Below are positions 35,477 to 44,255 of a DNA stretch of 64,000 nucleotides, one piece after another. The position numbers and the translations under genes are program-made. Positions within the stretch are counted from its first letter, which is position 1, and every line of letters begins with the position of its first letter. This stretch comes from Rhodococcus ruber (GTDB taxonomy: Bacteria > Actinomycetota > Actinomycetes > Mycobacteriales > Mycobacteriaceae). Location of the stretch: assembly GCF_027270735.1 (NCBI RefSeq), contig NZ_JAPWIJ010000008.1:273441-337440 (forward strand). The letters run 5' to 3'. The notes under the pieces were generated by a model. The model was not told where the DNA came from. It made no database searches and was given only the letters and a program-made list of their open reading frames with translations.

Positions 35477-36567
35477 CGCTGGCCCCCGTTCCAGTTCTGC
35501 GGCGGACCGTATTCGGGCGGAGGCGGGCTGTACCCCGGAGGCGGGCCGTAACCCGGAGGCGGGCCGTAACCCGGAGGAGGACCGAAGTTCTGCGGTGGCG
35601 CATAACCCTGCTGATGTCCCGGCGGCGGCCCGTACGGATTCTGCCCGACCGGTGCCGCGGTGTACTGCCCCGCCGTCATCGACAGGAACACCTGCTCGAG
35701 GTCGACGTGCTCTGCGGTGGTGCCGAACACCGTGACATCGGCGTCGGCGGCGATGCGTGCGATCGTGGCCGCGTCGGTGCCTGCGACGCCGATACGTCCG
35801 TCGGGCAGGAGCTGAGTGTCGTTGAGGCCGTTCGATGCCAACGCGATCGCCAGTTTCGCCGGGTCCGACGCCGCCACGAGCACGCGGCTCGGGCGGGTGG
35901 ACCGCAACTGTGCGATCGAACCCTGATACATCAGCGAGCCGGCGCTGACGATCACCAGATTGTCGACGGTCTGCTCGATTTCACGAAGAATGTGACTCGA
36001 GATCAATACCGTCCGCCCCGACGCTGCGAATGCCTTCAGGAAATCGCGCAGCCAGGCGATCCCCTCGGGGTCGAGACCGTTCGCCGGTTCGTCGAGGACG
36101 AGGATTTCGGGGTCTCCGAGTAGGGCTGTCGCCAAAGTCAGACGCTGCCGCATACCGAGCGAGAAGCCGCCTGCGGGGCGGTGGGCGGCATCGCCGAGGC
36201 CGACGAGGTACAGCACGTCGAGGGCGCGGCTGTCGGGTACGCCGATTGCCGCCGTGTAGATCTTCAGGTGATGAGCGGCGCTCCGTTTGGGGTGCATGCT
36301 CAGCGAGTCGAGAACGGCTCCCACTGTGTGGGCAGGGTGTGTTGCGGCACCGAACGGTGCGCCGTTCACGAGGCCGATCCCGGAGGTGGGTGCCACGAGC
36401 CCGAGCAGCATGCGCAGTGTGGTGGTCTTACCCGATCCGTTGGGACCGAGGAATCCGGTGACGGTGCCGCGCGGAACGACGAAGCTCAGGTCCGACACCG
36501 CCCGAACGGTGCCGAATTGTTTGGTCAGTGCCTGCGCTTCCAGCGCTGCTCCCGAGTAGCTGGTCAT
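35473..36567 (-). CDS. ABC-2 exporter ATPase with Pro/Gly/Tyr-rich tail
   Basis: 364 residues. ATPase domain with Walker A 'GPNGSGKTT' near residue 41, the variant signature 'FSLGMRQRL' near 137 (as in ABC-2 ATPases) and Walker B 'ILVLDEPANGLDP' near 158. The last ~60 residues form an unusual tail of repeated P-P-G-Y-G-P units coded by an 18-bp tandem repeat (35525-35578), probably disordered. ATG 36567 is preferred; an upstream in-frame extension to 36615 would run into a strong hairpin at 36600-36632. Coupled to the permease gene. Confidence 0.87.
   Translation of the reverse strand: MTSYSGAALEAQALTKQFGTVRAVSDLSFVVPRGTVTGFLGPNGSGKTTTLRMLLGLVAPTSGIGLVNGAPFGAATHPAHTVGAVLDSLSMHPKRSAAHHLKIYTAAIGVPDSRALDVLYLVGLGDAAHRPAGGFSLGMRQRLTLATALLGDPEILVLDEPANGLDPEGIAWLRDFLKAFAASGRTVLISSHILREIEQTVDNLVIVSAGSLMYQGSIAQLRSTRPSRVLVAASDPAKLAIALASNGLNDTQLLPDGRIGVAGTDAATIARIAADADVTVFGTTAEHVDLEQVFLSMTAGQYTAAPVGQNPYGPPPGHQQGYAPPQNFGPPPGYGPPPGYGPPPGYSPPPPEYGPPQNWNGGQR
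35525..35578 (-). repeat. 18-bp tandem repeat coding PPGYGP units
   Basis: Three adjacent 18-bp units (35525-35542, 35543-35560, 35561-35578), the last two identical except at the final base, encode the P-P-G-Y-G-P repeat in the tail of the ABC ATPase. Copy number may vary by slippage. Confidence 0.9.
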
Positions 36568-36599
36568 CGCTGCGGAATCCCCCTGGCCGTCGAACTGCA

Positions 36600-36632
36600 C
36601 GTGTACCGGTTGCACGTGGCAACCGGTACACG
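36600..36632 (-). terminator. Strong hairpin after the LLM oxidoreductase gene
   Basis: A perfect 14-bp inverted repeat (36600-36613 and 36619-36632; core GTGTACCGGTTGC) with loop ACGTG. It begins 45 bases after the LLM gene's stop and 33 bases before the ABC ATPase start, so it is a likely terminator, or alternatively an operator of the ABC pair. Confidence 0.6.
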
Positions 36633-36677
36633 AGGCTACGGGGTGAGACCGACTTCGTCGCGGGTGCGGCCCCTATG

Positions 36678-37517
36678 TCAGCGAAGCAGCGCGGCGCCGA
36701 TTTCGCGGTAGGTCTCGAGCGGATCGGCGTCGTCGGGAAGAGAATGCAGTGTCACGTGGGATGCGCCCGCGGCGAGGTGCTCCTGCAATCGTCCTGCGAT
36801 CGCGTCGGCCGTGCCGTGCGCCACCAGAGCGTCGATCAGTCGGTCGCTGCCACCGTCCCCGATCTCTTCGTCCGAGTAGCCGAGCCGGTTCAGATTGTTG
36901 GTGTAGTTGCGAAGGTGAAGATAGGGGTTGTTCACCGGTGGTCGGCCGATCTCTCGGGCCTTCTGTGGGTCGGATTCCAGAACCACCTTGTGCTCGGGTG
37001 CCAGAATCTTGTTCGGCCCCAATGCTTCTCGCGCCTCACGGGTGTGTTCGGGGGTGGTCAGGTACGGATGCGCACCGGCCGTGCGGTCGGCGGCGAGCGC
37101 AAGAACCTTGGGGCCGAGCGCAGCGAGGACGCGTCGTTCCGCCGGCACTCCTGCGGTGTCGAGATCGTCCAGATACGACACCAGGGCGTCGTATGGCTTG
37201 GTGTATTCCTGCGTTGCCTCCGGGTGGCCGGCACCGATTCCGAGGAGGAATCGTCCCGGATGCTTCTTTTCCAACCGGTGATACGACTGCGCGACGTCCG
37301 CGGCTGCGTCCGACCAGATGTTGACGATGCCGGTTGCCACCACGACCGTCTCGGTGGCGTTGAGAATCTCTTCGGTGGTGGTCAGATCCGCGGGCGGGGA
37401 GCCGCCGAGCCAGATAGTTCCGTAGCCGAATGACTCGATGGCACGAGACAGTTTGGGAGTGAACGCCGAGTGAAGTCGCCAGACGCCGTACTTGCCGAGT
37501 TCAGGTGTGGAAGTCAT
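36678..37517 (-). CDS. LLM-class F420-dependent oxidoreductase
   Basis: 279-residue luciferase-like TIM-barrel protein. 'FGYGTIWLGGSPPADL' near 29, 'VVVATGIVNIW' near 58 and 'FLLGIGAGHPEA' near 89 match the F420-dependent subgroup found in mycobacteria and rhodococci. These enzymes use reduced F420 to reduce or oxidise diverse substrates; the actual substrate here is unknown. It is a single gene separated from the ABC pair by a hairpin. Confidence 0.85.
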   Translation of the reverse strand: MTSTPELGKYGVWRLHSAFTPKLSRAIESFGYGTIWLGGSPPADLTTTEEILNATETVVVATGIVNIWSDAAADVAQSYHRLEKKHPGRFLLGIGAGHPEATQEYTKPYDALVSYLDDLDTAGVPAERRVLAALGPKVLALAADRTAGAHPYLTTPEHTREAREALGPNKILAPEHKVVLESDPQKAREIGRPPVNNPYLHLRNYTNNLNRLGYSDEEIGDGGSDRLIDALVAHGTADAIAGRLQEHLAAGASHVTLHSLPDDADPLETYREIGAALLR

Positions 37518-37560
37518 GTGGGATTACAACGCCGCACGCTTGCGAAGATTCCGTACATTC

Positions 37561-38280
37561 TCACTCGTCCGGTTCGATGATCCGGTTTTCCGGGAACCGC
37601 GCGGGCGGCGGACCGAAGGCGTCACGCGCGTTCTTGATGACTCCCTTGCCCACCACGCGGTTGCCTGCGCCGCCGATCGCCGCACCGATTCCGGCGGGCA
37701 GCATCTTGCCGACCAACAGCGCGCTGCGCTTGGCAAGATATTTGGTGATGAACTTCTTCACGAGGGATTTGTTCATGCTGGCCATCGAGCCGCCGGGGAT
37801 GCGGGACGTGATCAGCGGACCCCAATTCTTGGCGGTCTTGCCGACCGTGCGCTGCACTATCTGCATGCCCGATTCGCCTAGCGCCACCGACAGCACCAGA
37901 GCCCGTCGCTGCTGGTGATTCTCGACGGGAATGCCGTGCACCGATGCGACCGACAACGTCAGTAGTGCCGACGACTCGATGAAGAAGGCGGTTTCGGCAC
38001 CCACGGCGGCGAGCGAGGCGACAGTTCCTATTCCGGGAACGGCCGCAGCGCCGCCCACGGCGGAACCACTGCCGGTGACCGCGAGCAGAAATCGCTTTTC
38101 GAGCCGTTCGATGATCTGGGCCGGGGTGTCGTACGGGTGTGCCCGCCGCACGTGCGCCACGTACTTGTCGACGGCAGGCCCCTGCAGGCGGCTGGCGTTG
38201 TCCAGGATGTTGACCAGGGCCCGTTCGAGCTTGCCTCCGCTCGAGATCTCGACCTGAGCGTCGTCCTTGTTGCCTGCCAT
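37561..38280 (-). CDS. EcsC-like conserved protein
   Basis: 239 residues resembling EcsC-family proteins. 'HPYDTPAQIIERLEKRFLLAV' begins near residue 48. An Ala/Gly-rich hydrophobic region follows (about 70-112: 'SGSAVGGAAAVPGIGTVASL'), then helical segments, and a Gly-rich 'LPAGIGAAIGGAGNRVVGKG' near 196 may be a second membrane-associated hairpin. Function unknown. Separated from the LLM gene by 43 bp on the same strand; 97 bp divergent from the AraC-type gene. Confidence 0.65.
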   Translation of the reverse strand: MAGNKDDAQVEISSGGKLERALVNILDNASRLQGPAVDKYVAHVRRAHPYDTPAQIIERLEKRFLLAVTGSGSAVGGAAAVPGIGTVASLAAVGAETAFFIESSALLTLSVASVHGIPVENHQQRRALVLSVALGESGMQIVQRTVGKTAKNWGPLITSRIPGGSMASMNKSLVKKFITKYLAKRSALLVGKMLPAGIGAAIGGAGNRVVGKGVIKNARDAFGPPPARFPENRIIEPDE

Positions 38281-38377
38281 CGATACCTCTTCCGGTTGCG
38301 AACGTCGTTGACGCTAGTCGGGGGAGTTACCCGCGAATTCTCCGTTGCACACGTACGGGGCAATTTAGACTCGCGAA

Positions 38378-39232
38378 GTGCAGATTCCTCCGAGCGAGGT
38401 GGTGTCCGACGGCGCGCGCCGCGCGCCGTGTGCGGCGTTGCGCCCGTTCGTGCGGCCGTACGAGGGGTATCGGACGCGTGGGTTGGCACCGGGTGAGCAC
38501 GTGGGAATGCCGGGCCCTTATTTGACGGTCATCGTGGCGATGGAGCCGAGTCTGGAGATCGCCCGGGCTCCGCGTCAGGGTGCGGGCGTATTCGAGACGC
38601 TGGCGAGCGGAATCACCACCTCGCCGGTGACGATCGTGCACAACGGCAATCAGTCGGGAATCCAGTTGTCGTTGACGCCGCTCGGCTCGAGAGCCTTGCT
38701 GGGAGTCCCCACAGCAGAGCTGGGGGAGTGGCTGGTCGACCTCGACGAAGTGCTGGGCGCAGACGCGGTCGAACTCCGTGAGCGAGTTTGTGCGGCTCCG
38801 GAGTGGGCGGCTCGTTTCGATGTGGTGGACGAGATCTTGTTGCGTCGCCTTCGAGAGTGCGAAGTCGATTCCCGGTTGATCGGGGCGTGGCACGCACTCA
38901 CTTCGGGTTCGGTTCCGAAGGTCGCGGACGTTGCGCTCGATATCGGTTGGAGCAGAAGACATTTGGTGTCGAAGTTCAGTTCGGAGTTCGGTGTCGGTCC
39001 GAAGGAAGCGGTGCGTATCGCTCGTTTTTATCGTTCGCATCGACGGTTGCGTGATCCGGCCTGTTCCGACCTCGCTGCGGTGGCATCCGAATGCGGCTTC
39101 TACGACCAGCCGCACATGAACCGCGAATGGCGTGTGATGGCGGGTATGTCGCCGACGACGTGGCGCGAGCGCGAGATGTTCTCATTTTTCCAAGACTCCG
39201 CGGCCGGTGACGAGGAGGGTATCGGTTCATGA
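38378..39232 (+). CDS. AraC family transcriptional regulator
   Basis: 284 residues. The C-terminal ~100 residues carry two helix-turn-helix motifs ('VADVALDIGWSRRHLVSKF' near residue 188 and 'DLAAVASECGFYDQPHMNR' near 231). The N-terminal ~170 residues are a beta-rich effector domain. GTG start. The stop overlaps the VOC gene's ATG by four bases, so regulator and VOC protein are made together, suggesting that they respond to or act on the same small molecule. Confidence 0.88.
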   Translation: MQIPPSEVVSDGARRAPCAALRPFVRPYEGYRTRGLAPGEHVGMPGPYLTVIVAMEPSLEIARAPRQGAGVFETLASGITTSPVTIVHNGNQSGIQLSLTPLGSRALLGVPTAELGEWLVDLDEVLGADAVELRERVCAAPEWAARFDVVDEILLRRLRECEVDSRLIGAWHALTSGSVPKVADVALDIGWSRRHLVSKFSSEFGVGPKEAVRIARFYRSHRRLRDPACSDLAAVASECGFYDQPHMNREWRVMAGMSPTTWREREMFSFFQDSAAGDEEGIGS

Positions 39233-39609
39233 CGACACATATCTGGCCCACTCTGAAATACGACAACGCACGCGACGCCATCCGATTCATCGTCGACGTG
39301 TTGGGATTCGAGGAGCGCGCGGTGTACGGCGAAGGCGACCGCGTCGATCATGCGGAACTGCGCTGGCCCGAGGGTGGTGGGGTGATGCTGGGCAGTGTGC
39401 GCGACGAGGGTGCCATCGGCGAGATGCCGCCGGGCGTCGGTTCGATCTACATCGTCACCGACGACCCGGACGGCATCCACGATCGCATCGTTGCGGCGGG
39501 CGGCAATGTCACGCAGGGGTTGCGCGACGAGGATTACGGCAGCCGCGGTTTCACCTGTCGCGACGCCGAAGGGGTCTACTGGAGCTTCGGCACCTACGCC
39601 GGGGCGTAG
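39229..39609 (+). CDS. VOC (glyoxalase/bleomycin-resistance fold) protein
   Basis: 126 residues with two beta-alpha-beta-beta-beta repeats. 'WPTLKYDNARDAIRFIVDV' opens the first, and 'GSIYIVTDDPDGIHDRIVAAG' and 'FTCRDAEGVYWSFGTYAG' mark the second. Metal-ligand positions typical of glyoxalase I are not all evident, so a binding or resistance role is as likely as catalysis. Translationally coupled to the AraC regulator. Confidence 0.83.
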   Translation: MTTHIWPTLKYDNARDAIRFIVDVLGFEERAVYGEGDRVDHAELRWPEGGGVMLGSVRDEGAIGEMPPGVGSIYIVTDDPDGIHDRIVAAGGNVTQGLRDEDYGSRGFTCRDAEGVYWSFGTYAGA

Positions 39610-39628
39610 GCCCCACCCCGCGTGTCGG

Positions 39629-40645
39629 TTACTTCACCCAGTGCTCGGGCGGGACCAGTTCGTCCGGCTTCGGCGGTGGCGGAGCGGTGCCGTCGCCGAA
39701 GGGTGATCCGCCCAACGACTCCCGCCCGTGCGGCTCGAGCCAGCCCTGCAGATCCGGGCCCTTCGGCACGATGCCGGACGGATTTATGTCGCGGTGCACC
39801 TCGTAGTAGTGCCGCTTGATGTGGTCGAAGTCCACGGTGTCGCCGAAACCGGGGGTCTGGAAGAGATCGCGGGCGTAGTTCCACAGCACCGGCATCTCGC
39901 TGAGCTTGCTGCGGTTGCATTTGAAGTGGCCGTGGTAGACGGGGTCGAAGCGCACCAGGGTGGTGAACAGGCGTACGTCGGCTTCGGTGATGTGGTCTCC
40001 GACGAGGTAGCGCTGCATGGACAGGCGTTCGCCGAGCCAGTCGAGGCGCGCGAAGAGTCTGTCGTAGGCCTTGTCGTATGCCTCCTGTGAACCGGCGAAT
40101 CCGCAGCGGTAGACGCCGTTGTTGACGTCCTTGAAGACCAGATCGGCGACGTCGTCGATCTCTCCGCGCAGTGCTTCGGGATACAGATCGGGGGCACCGT
40201 CTCGGTGGTATTGCGTCCATTCGGTGGAGAAGTCGAGGGTGATTTGTGGGTAGTCGTTGGTCACGACCTCACCTGTGGGGACGTCGACGATGGCGGGGAC
40301 GGTGATGCCGCGTTCGTAGTCGGGGAACCGGGCGAAGTAGGCGTCCTGCAGCCTCTCGATTTTCAGAACCGAATCGATACCGCCGGGCTTCTCTTGAAAG
40401 TTCCAGCTGCGCGGGTCGTGGGTCGGGCCCGGAATGCCCAGGGACAGAACATCTTCGAGTCCAAGGAGTCGACGCACGATGATGGACCGATGAGCCCATG
40501 GGCAGGCGCGCGCAGCGATCAGGCGATACCGTCCCGGCTCCACCGGATAGCCGTCCCTGCCGTCGGCAGTGATCCGTGTCGGTATGTAGTTGGTGTCGCG
40601 CTTGAATTCCTTGCCCGGTTCCACGTATGCGGCGTCATCGGCCAT
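39629..40645 (-). CDS. Xi-class glutathione transferase / quinone reductase-like protein
   Basis: 338 residues. Thioredoxin-like N-terminal domain with catalytic Cys48 in the C-P-W-A-H motif, 'VPAIVDVPTGEVVTNDYPQI' near 135-154, and a helical C-terminal domain with 'YLVGDHITEADVRLFTTLVR' near 214-233. These are hallmarks of glutathionyl-hydroquinone reductases. Most actinobacteria use mycothiol instead of glutathione, so the physiological thiol may be mycothiol. A Pro-rich tail ('GTAPPPPKPDELVPPEHW') follows. Converges with the VOC gene 20 bp away. Confidence 0.87.
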   Translation of the reverse strand: MADDAAYVEPGKEFKRDTNYIPTRITADGRDGYPVEPGRYRLIAARACPWAHRSIIVRRLLGLEDVLSLGIPGPTHDPRSWNFQEKPGGIDSVLKIERLQDAYFARFPDYERGITVPAIVDVPTGEVVTNDYPQITLDFSTEWTQYHRDGAPDLYPEALRGEIDDVADLVFKDVNNGVYRCGFAGSQEAYDKAYDRLFARLDWLGERLSMQRYLVGDHITEADVRLFTTLVRFDPVYHGHFKCNRSKLSEMPVLWNYARDLFQTPGFGDTVDFDHIKRHYYEVHRDINPSGIVPKGPDLQGWLEPHGRESLGGSPFGDGTAPPPPKPDELVPPEHWVK

Positions 40646-40728
40646 GCTCTCGAACTCCTCACCTATTCATGTTCTGGCGCACTGGCGGTCGTCTCGACGC
40701 TACCCAGTTCGGAGCCTCCTCAACCGGG

Positions 40729-41472
40729 TCAGGGTCGAACCGCAGCTGTGTGGCACACGCCGATTTCGGTGTATCCCAGCCGCGCGGCGAGGCGTCGGGC
40801 AATGGAGTTCTCGGGTCGCGAGCGCCACTGCGGGATCAAGCCCTCGTCGATGGCGTCGTTGGTGGCCAGGCGGCCGACCACCTGAGCGTGACCCCGTCGG
40901 CGATGGTCCGGGTCGGTCAGGACGCGCATGTCGGCCAGAATCAGCTGCTCTTCCGAGTAGCCGGCCGCGGCGAGGGACCGCGCCGAGTCCGCCGGTCTGT
41001 CGTCGCCGAGCAGCGTGAACCAGTTCCGTGAGACGGATTCTCCGAATGCCTCGGCAACGTCGGCATCACTGCACTGCGCCGCCAGGTTGCGGACGTGCAC
41101 AGCATCGTGGGAGATCAGCGGATCGTGCACATCGATGGAGTGGCCGATGTCCGAGCCGTACGCCAGCGAGTGGGTGCCGATCTCGTAGTGCTCCGAACGG
41201 TCGCCGAGAATCGAGGACATCCAGGTTCGGTCCGCACCGGGCCGGCCGGTGATAGAGCGGGAGGCATCCACCGCCCAGGACGGCCCTGCGATCACAGTGG
41301 TCCCGGCCAGTTGCAGCACGGTGATGTTCTCGGTCGAAACGAGATGTTCGACGCGGTCGGCGTCGGTGTCGAGGGCCGTGTCGTCCAGGCCCAGTTGTCG
41401 ACACCAGGCCAGGCGAACGATGTCGAGTTTGTGGGGGTCGAATCGGACGTCGTCGAAGAGGGGGAGATCCAC
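40729..41472 (-). CDS. GNAT-type acetyltransferase, probable
   Basis: 247 residues. The C-terminal half has the GNAT acetyl-CoA site 'DPDHRRRGHAQVVGRL' (near residue 188) and a following 'RPENSIARRLAARLGYTEIG' (about 219-238), which fits motif B. The N-terminal half is less conserved and may be a degenerate second GNAT fold or a substrate-recognition domain. Target unknown. Divergent from the cold-shock gene across a 173-bp gap. Confidence 0.7.
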   Translation of the reverse strand: MDLPLFDDVRFDPHKLDIVRLAWCRQLGLDDTALDTDADRVEHLVSTENITVLQLAGTTVIAGPSWAVDASRSITGRPGADRTWMSSILGDRSEHYEIGTHSLAYGSDIGHSIDVHDPLISHDAVHVRNLAAQCSDADVAEAFGESVSRNWFTLLGDDRPADSARSLAAAGYSEEQLILADMRVLTDPDHRRRGHAQVVGRLATNDAIDEGLIPQWRSRPENSIARRLAARLGYTEIGVCHTAAVRP

Positions 41473-41645
41473 GTATCGAGACTAGCCATCACGCCTGTGG
41501 GCGACGTTCTGGTTTCACCGTCCAAAAGCAATCTTTCGAACTTTTTTGCCCCCGGTGTTTCGCTCAGCGCCGATAGATGGCAGACTCGCATTTGAGATTA
41601 GAGCTTCGACGTGAAGATCTAGCTCGCTTACAGAAGGTTTACAGA

Positions 41646-41849
41646 ATGACGCAGGGCAGTGTGAAGTGGTTCAACGGCGAAAAGGGCTTCGGCTTCATCG
41701 AGCAGGATGGTGGCGGACCGGACGTTTTCGTTCATTACTCGGAGATTCAGGGTAGCGGCTTCAAGTCGCTCGACGAGGGCCAGCGCGTGGAGTTCGAGGT
41801 GGGCCAGGGTCAGAAGGGCCCCCAGGCTACCGGCGTCCGCGCCATCTGA
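41646..41849 (+). CDS. Cold-shock protein, CspA family
   Basis: 67-residue single cold-shock domain with RNP-1 'KGFGFIEQD' and RNP-2 'VFVHYSEI'. Such proteins melt RNA secondary structure and assist transcription and translation. Start ATG 41646 follows AGAAGG at eight bases. A long frame-open stretch upstream (from 41577) is not conserved and is read as 5' leader; cold-shock genes often have long regulatory leaders. A hairpin terminator follows at 41923-41962. Confidence 0.92.
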   Translation: MTQGSVKWFNGEKGFGFIEQDGGGPDVFVHYSEIQGSGFKSLDEGQRVEFEVGQGQKGPQATGVRAI

Positions 41850-41922
41850 TTCAAGCTTCGTAACCCGATTTCTCCTGGCGGAGTGACCTTCTCGAAGTAA
41901 TCTCCACCAGAAACTCGGTGAC

Positions 41923-41962
41923 AAGGCCGGATACACGGAAGAAATTCCGAGTATCCGGCCTT
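41923..41962 (+). terminator. Terminator of the cold-shock gene
   Basis: AAGGCCGGATAC (41923-41934) pairs perfectly with GTATCCGGCCTT (41951-41962); inner CGGA/TCCG can extend the stem. It starts 73 bases after the stop. The remainder of 41963-42094 shows no gene. Confidence 0.75.
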
Positions 41963-42094
41963 CGTCTGTTCGAACGGGACATCGACTACGGTCGGTGTCC
42001 TTTTGCGTTCTCGATAGTGCATGTGCGCAGTATGTCCGTTTGATGCCCAGGTCAGAGCATTGTCCGGGTTGCTCTTCATCGAGCCATGGTCGTA

Positions 42095-42110
42095 TATTCC
42101 AACTGGAATA
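42095..42110. promoter_or_regulatory. Palindrome upstream of padR
   Basis: TATTCC-AACT-GGAATA is an inverted repeat with 6-bp arms, followed about 10 bp later by GGATATCC (42120-42127). Both lie within 52 bp upstream of the padR start and are AT-rich for this genome. Likely autoregulatory operator sites controlling padR and the efflux gene. Confidence 0.5.
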
Positions 42111-42146
42111 ATTCGATTGGGATATCCAGATGTGGGGTGAGGTTCG

Positions 42147-42782
42147 ATGCGAGGGGACGCAGTGAATCCGCTGGGGGTCTCGGTCCTCGCCCTGCTCTCG
42201 GAGGGGCCGATGCATCCCTACGAGATGTATCAGCTCCTTCTCGAGCGCAAAGAGGGCCGGATCGTCAAGATCCGCCCCGGTTCGCTCTATCACGCAGTTG
42301 CTCGACTCCACGGGCGGGAGTTGATCACCGAGGTCGGCACCGACCGCGGGGGTAACCGTCCCGAGCGCACGACCTACGAGATCACGCCCGCCGGAAGGCG
42401 GGTTCTCGTCGACCGGCTGGCCGAGATCCTTCGCTCCCCGGTGCGTGAATATCCACAGTTCACCCTGGGCCTGTCCGAGATGCACAACCTATCGGCATCC
42501 GAGGCGACCGCGTTGCTCCGTGCGCGTACCGAAGATCTGGCTCGAGAAATCGAGGAACTGTCCGGATTCCAGCGCCTGGCGCGAGAACGCAAGGTATCCG
42601 AAATCTATTGGGCTGGAATCGATTACACCTACCACATGCTGGACGCTGAAGTGAAGTGGTTGACGAGCTACATCGATCGCGTCGACAGCGGCGAGCTCGA
42701 GTGGCCGCATGCCATTTCCGCGCAGCACACCACCCTCACCGATCGGCACCGACCACACGACCCCCACGCCTCGGGGGACTAG
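42147..42782 (+). CDS. PadR family transcriptional regulator
   Basis: 211 residues. N-terminal winged helix with 'LGVSVLALLSEGPMHPYEMY' at about 9-28 and 'GSLYHAVARLHGRELI' near 50, plus the C-terminal Vir-type helical domain for dimerisation. ATG 42147; GTG 42162 is an alternative. Only nine bases separate its stop from the MFS gene, whose ribosome-binding site overlaps the stop. It most likely represses this efflux operon in response to a toxic compound. Confidence 0.9.
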   Translation: MRGDAVNPLGVSVLALLSEGPMHPYEMYQLLLERKEGRIVKIRPGSLYHAVARLHGRELITEVGTDRGGNRPERTTYEITPAGRRVLVDRLAEILRSPVREYPQFTLGLSEMHNLSASEATALLRARTEDLAREIEELSGFQRLARERKVSEIYWAGIDYTYHMLDAEVKWLTSYIDRVDSGELEWPHAISAQHTTLTDRHRPHDPHASGD

Positions 42783-42791
42783 GAGAGCACA

Positions 42792-44246
42792 ATGAACGCC
42801 GTCGAGACCGCGCCGTTGCACAACGACATCAGACCGTGGCCCGCCCTGTGGGCGCTGTGCCTCGGCTTCTTCATGATTCTGGTGGACACCACCATCGTGG
42901 CCGTCGCTCAGCCCGCGATTCTCGCCGGTCTGAACACGGACATCAACAACGTCATCTGGGTCACCAGTGCGTACCTCCTGGCGTATGCCGTTCCGCTACT
43001 GGTCACGGGTCGGATGGGTGACAAGTTCGGCCCGAAGAACCTGTACATCGCCGGCCTCGTGCTCTTCACCCTCGCGTCCGTGTGGTGTGGACTGTCGGGA
43101 TCGATCGAGATGCTCATCGCGGCGCGTGCGGTTCAGGGTCTCGGCGCGGCGATGATCACCCCGCAGACGATGGCCGTGATCACTCGTGTGTTCCCGGCGG
43201 AGAAGCGCGGAACTGCGATGGGAGCATGGGGCGCAGTCGCAGGCGTCGCGACGCTCGTCGGGCCGATTCTCGGCGGTGTACTGGTCGACTCGCTCGGCTG
43301 GGAGTGGATCTTCTTCATCAACGTGCCGGTCGGAATTGTCGCAATTGCGTTGGCGCTGAAGTTCGTTCCGGTGTTGCCGACCCACGATCACAAGTTCGAT
43401 CTACTGGGCGTTGCGCTCAGTGCCGTCGGACTTTTCTGCATCGTCTTCGGCATCCAGGAAGGTCAGAAGTACGACTGGGGTACCGGCGTCTGGATCCTCA
43501 TCGGTGTCGGGTTGCTCGTCTTCGCGGGGTTCGTCTACTGGCAGTCCGTGAACACCAGCGAGCCGCTGGTGCCTTTGGCGCTGTTCCGCGACCGTAACTT
43601 CTCGCTGTCCAACATCGGTATCGCAGCCATGGGCTTCGCGATGTCCGGCATGATGCTGCCGATCATGTTCTACGCGCAGAGTGTCACCGGTTTGACGCCT
43701 ACCCGATCGGCGCTGCTGTTCGTGCCGATGGCGCTGCTCACCGGAATCCTCGCGCCCAATGTCGGCAAGCTCGTCGACAAGACGCATCCCCGCTACATCG
43801 CCGGATCGGGGCTGTTCATCCTCGCGGCCGCGCTGCTGTGGTTCGCGTACGAGATGACGCCCACCACCGCAATCTGGAAGCTGCTGCTCCCGGTCGCCGC
43901 GATGGGTGTCGCAAACGCGTTGATCTGGTCTCCCTTGGCGGCCACGGCAACCCGCAATCTGCCGATGAGTCAGGCGGGCGCCGGCTCGGGCATCTACAAC
44001 ACCACCCGCATGATCGGCTCGGTTCTCGGTAGCGCGGGCATCGGTGCGCTCATCCAATCGAGGTTGGCCGCCGAACTTCCCACCGGTGGATCTGCAACGG
44101 GGGCAAACGAATTTGCCGGTCGCGTACCGGAGATGCTGCGCGACGGATTCACCACCGCTATGGCGCAGTCACTGATCCTGCCCGCTGCCGTACTGATCGT
44201 CGGCATGATCGCGGTCTGCTTCTACGCCCGGCCTGCGTTCAAGTAA
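42792..44246 (+). CDS. MFS drug exporter (DHA2 / EmrB-like)
   Basis: 484 residues with 14 predicted transmembrane helices. 'MILVDTTIVAVAQPAI' in helix 1 (motif D1), 'GRMGDKFGPKNLYIAG' motif A and 'GAVAGVATLVGPILGGVL' motif C are typical of DHA2 drug:H+ antiporters. Co-transcribed with the PadR regulator. AGGAGAG lies eight bases upstream of the ATG. Ends 9 bases before hairpin 44256-44303. Confidence 0.92.
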   Translation: MNAVETAPLHNDIRPWPALWALCLGFFMILVDTTIVAVAQPAILAGLNTDINNVIWVTSAYLLAYAVPLLVTGRMGDKFGPKNLYIAGLVLFTLASVWCGLSGSIEMLIAARAVQGLGAAMITPQTMAVITRVFPAEKRGTAMGAWGAVAGVATLVGPILGGVLVDSLGWEWIFFINVPVGIVAIALALKFVPVLPTHDHKFDLLGVALSAVGLFCIVFGIQEGQKYDWGTGVWILIGVGLLVFAGFVYWQSVNTSEPLVPLALFRDRNFSLSNIGIAAMGFAMSGMMLPIMFYAQSVTGLTPTRSALLFVPMALLTGILAPNVGKLVDKTHPRYIAGSGLFILAAALLWFAYEMTPTTAIWKLLLPVAAMGVANALIWSPLAATATRNLPMSQAGAGSGIYNTTRMIGSVLGSAGIGALIQSRLAAELPTGGSATGANEFAGRVPEMLRDGFTTAMAQSLILPAAVLIVGMIAVCFYARPAFK

Positions 44247-44255
44247 GTGCCGGAG

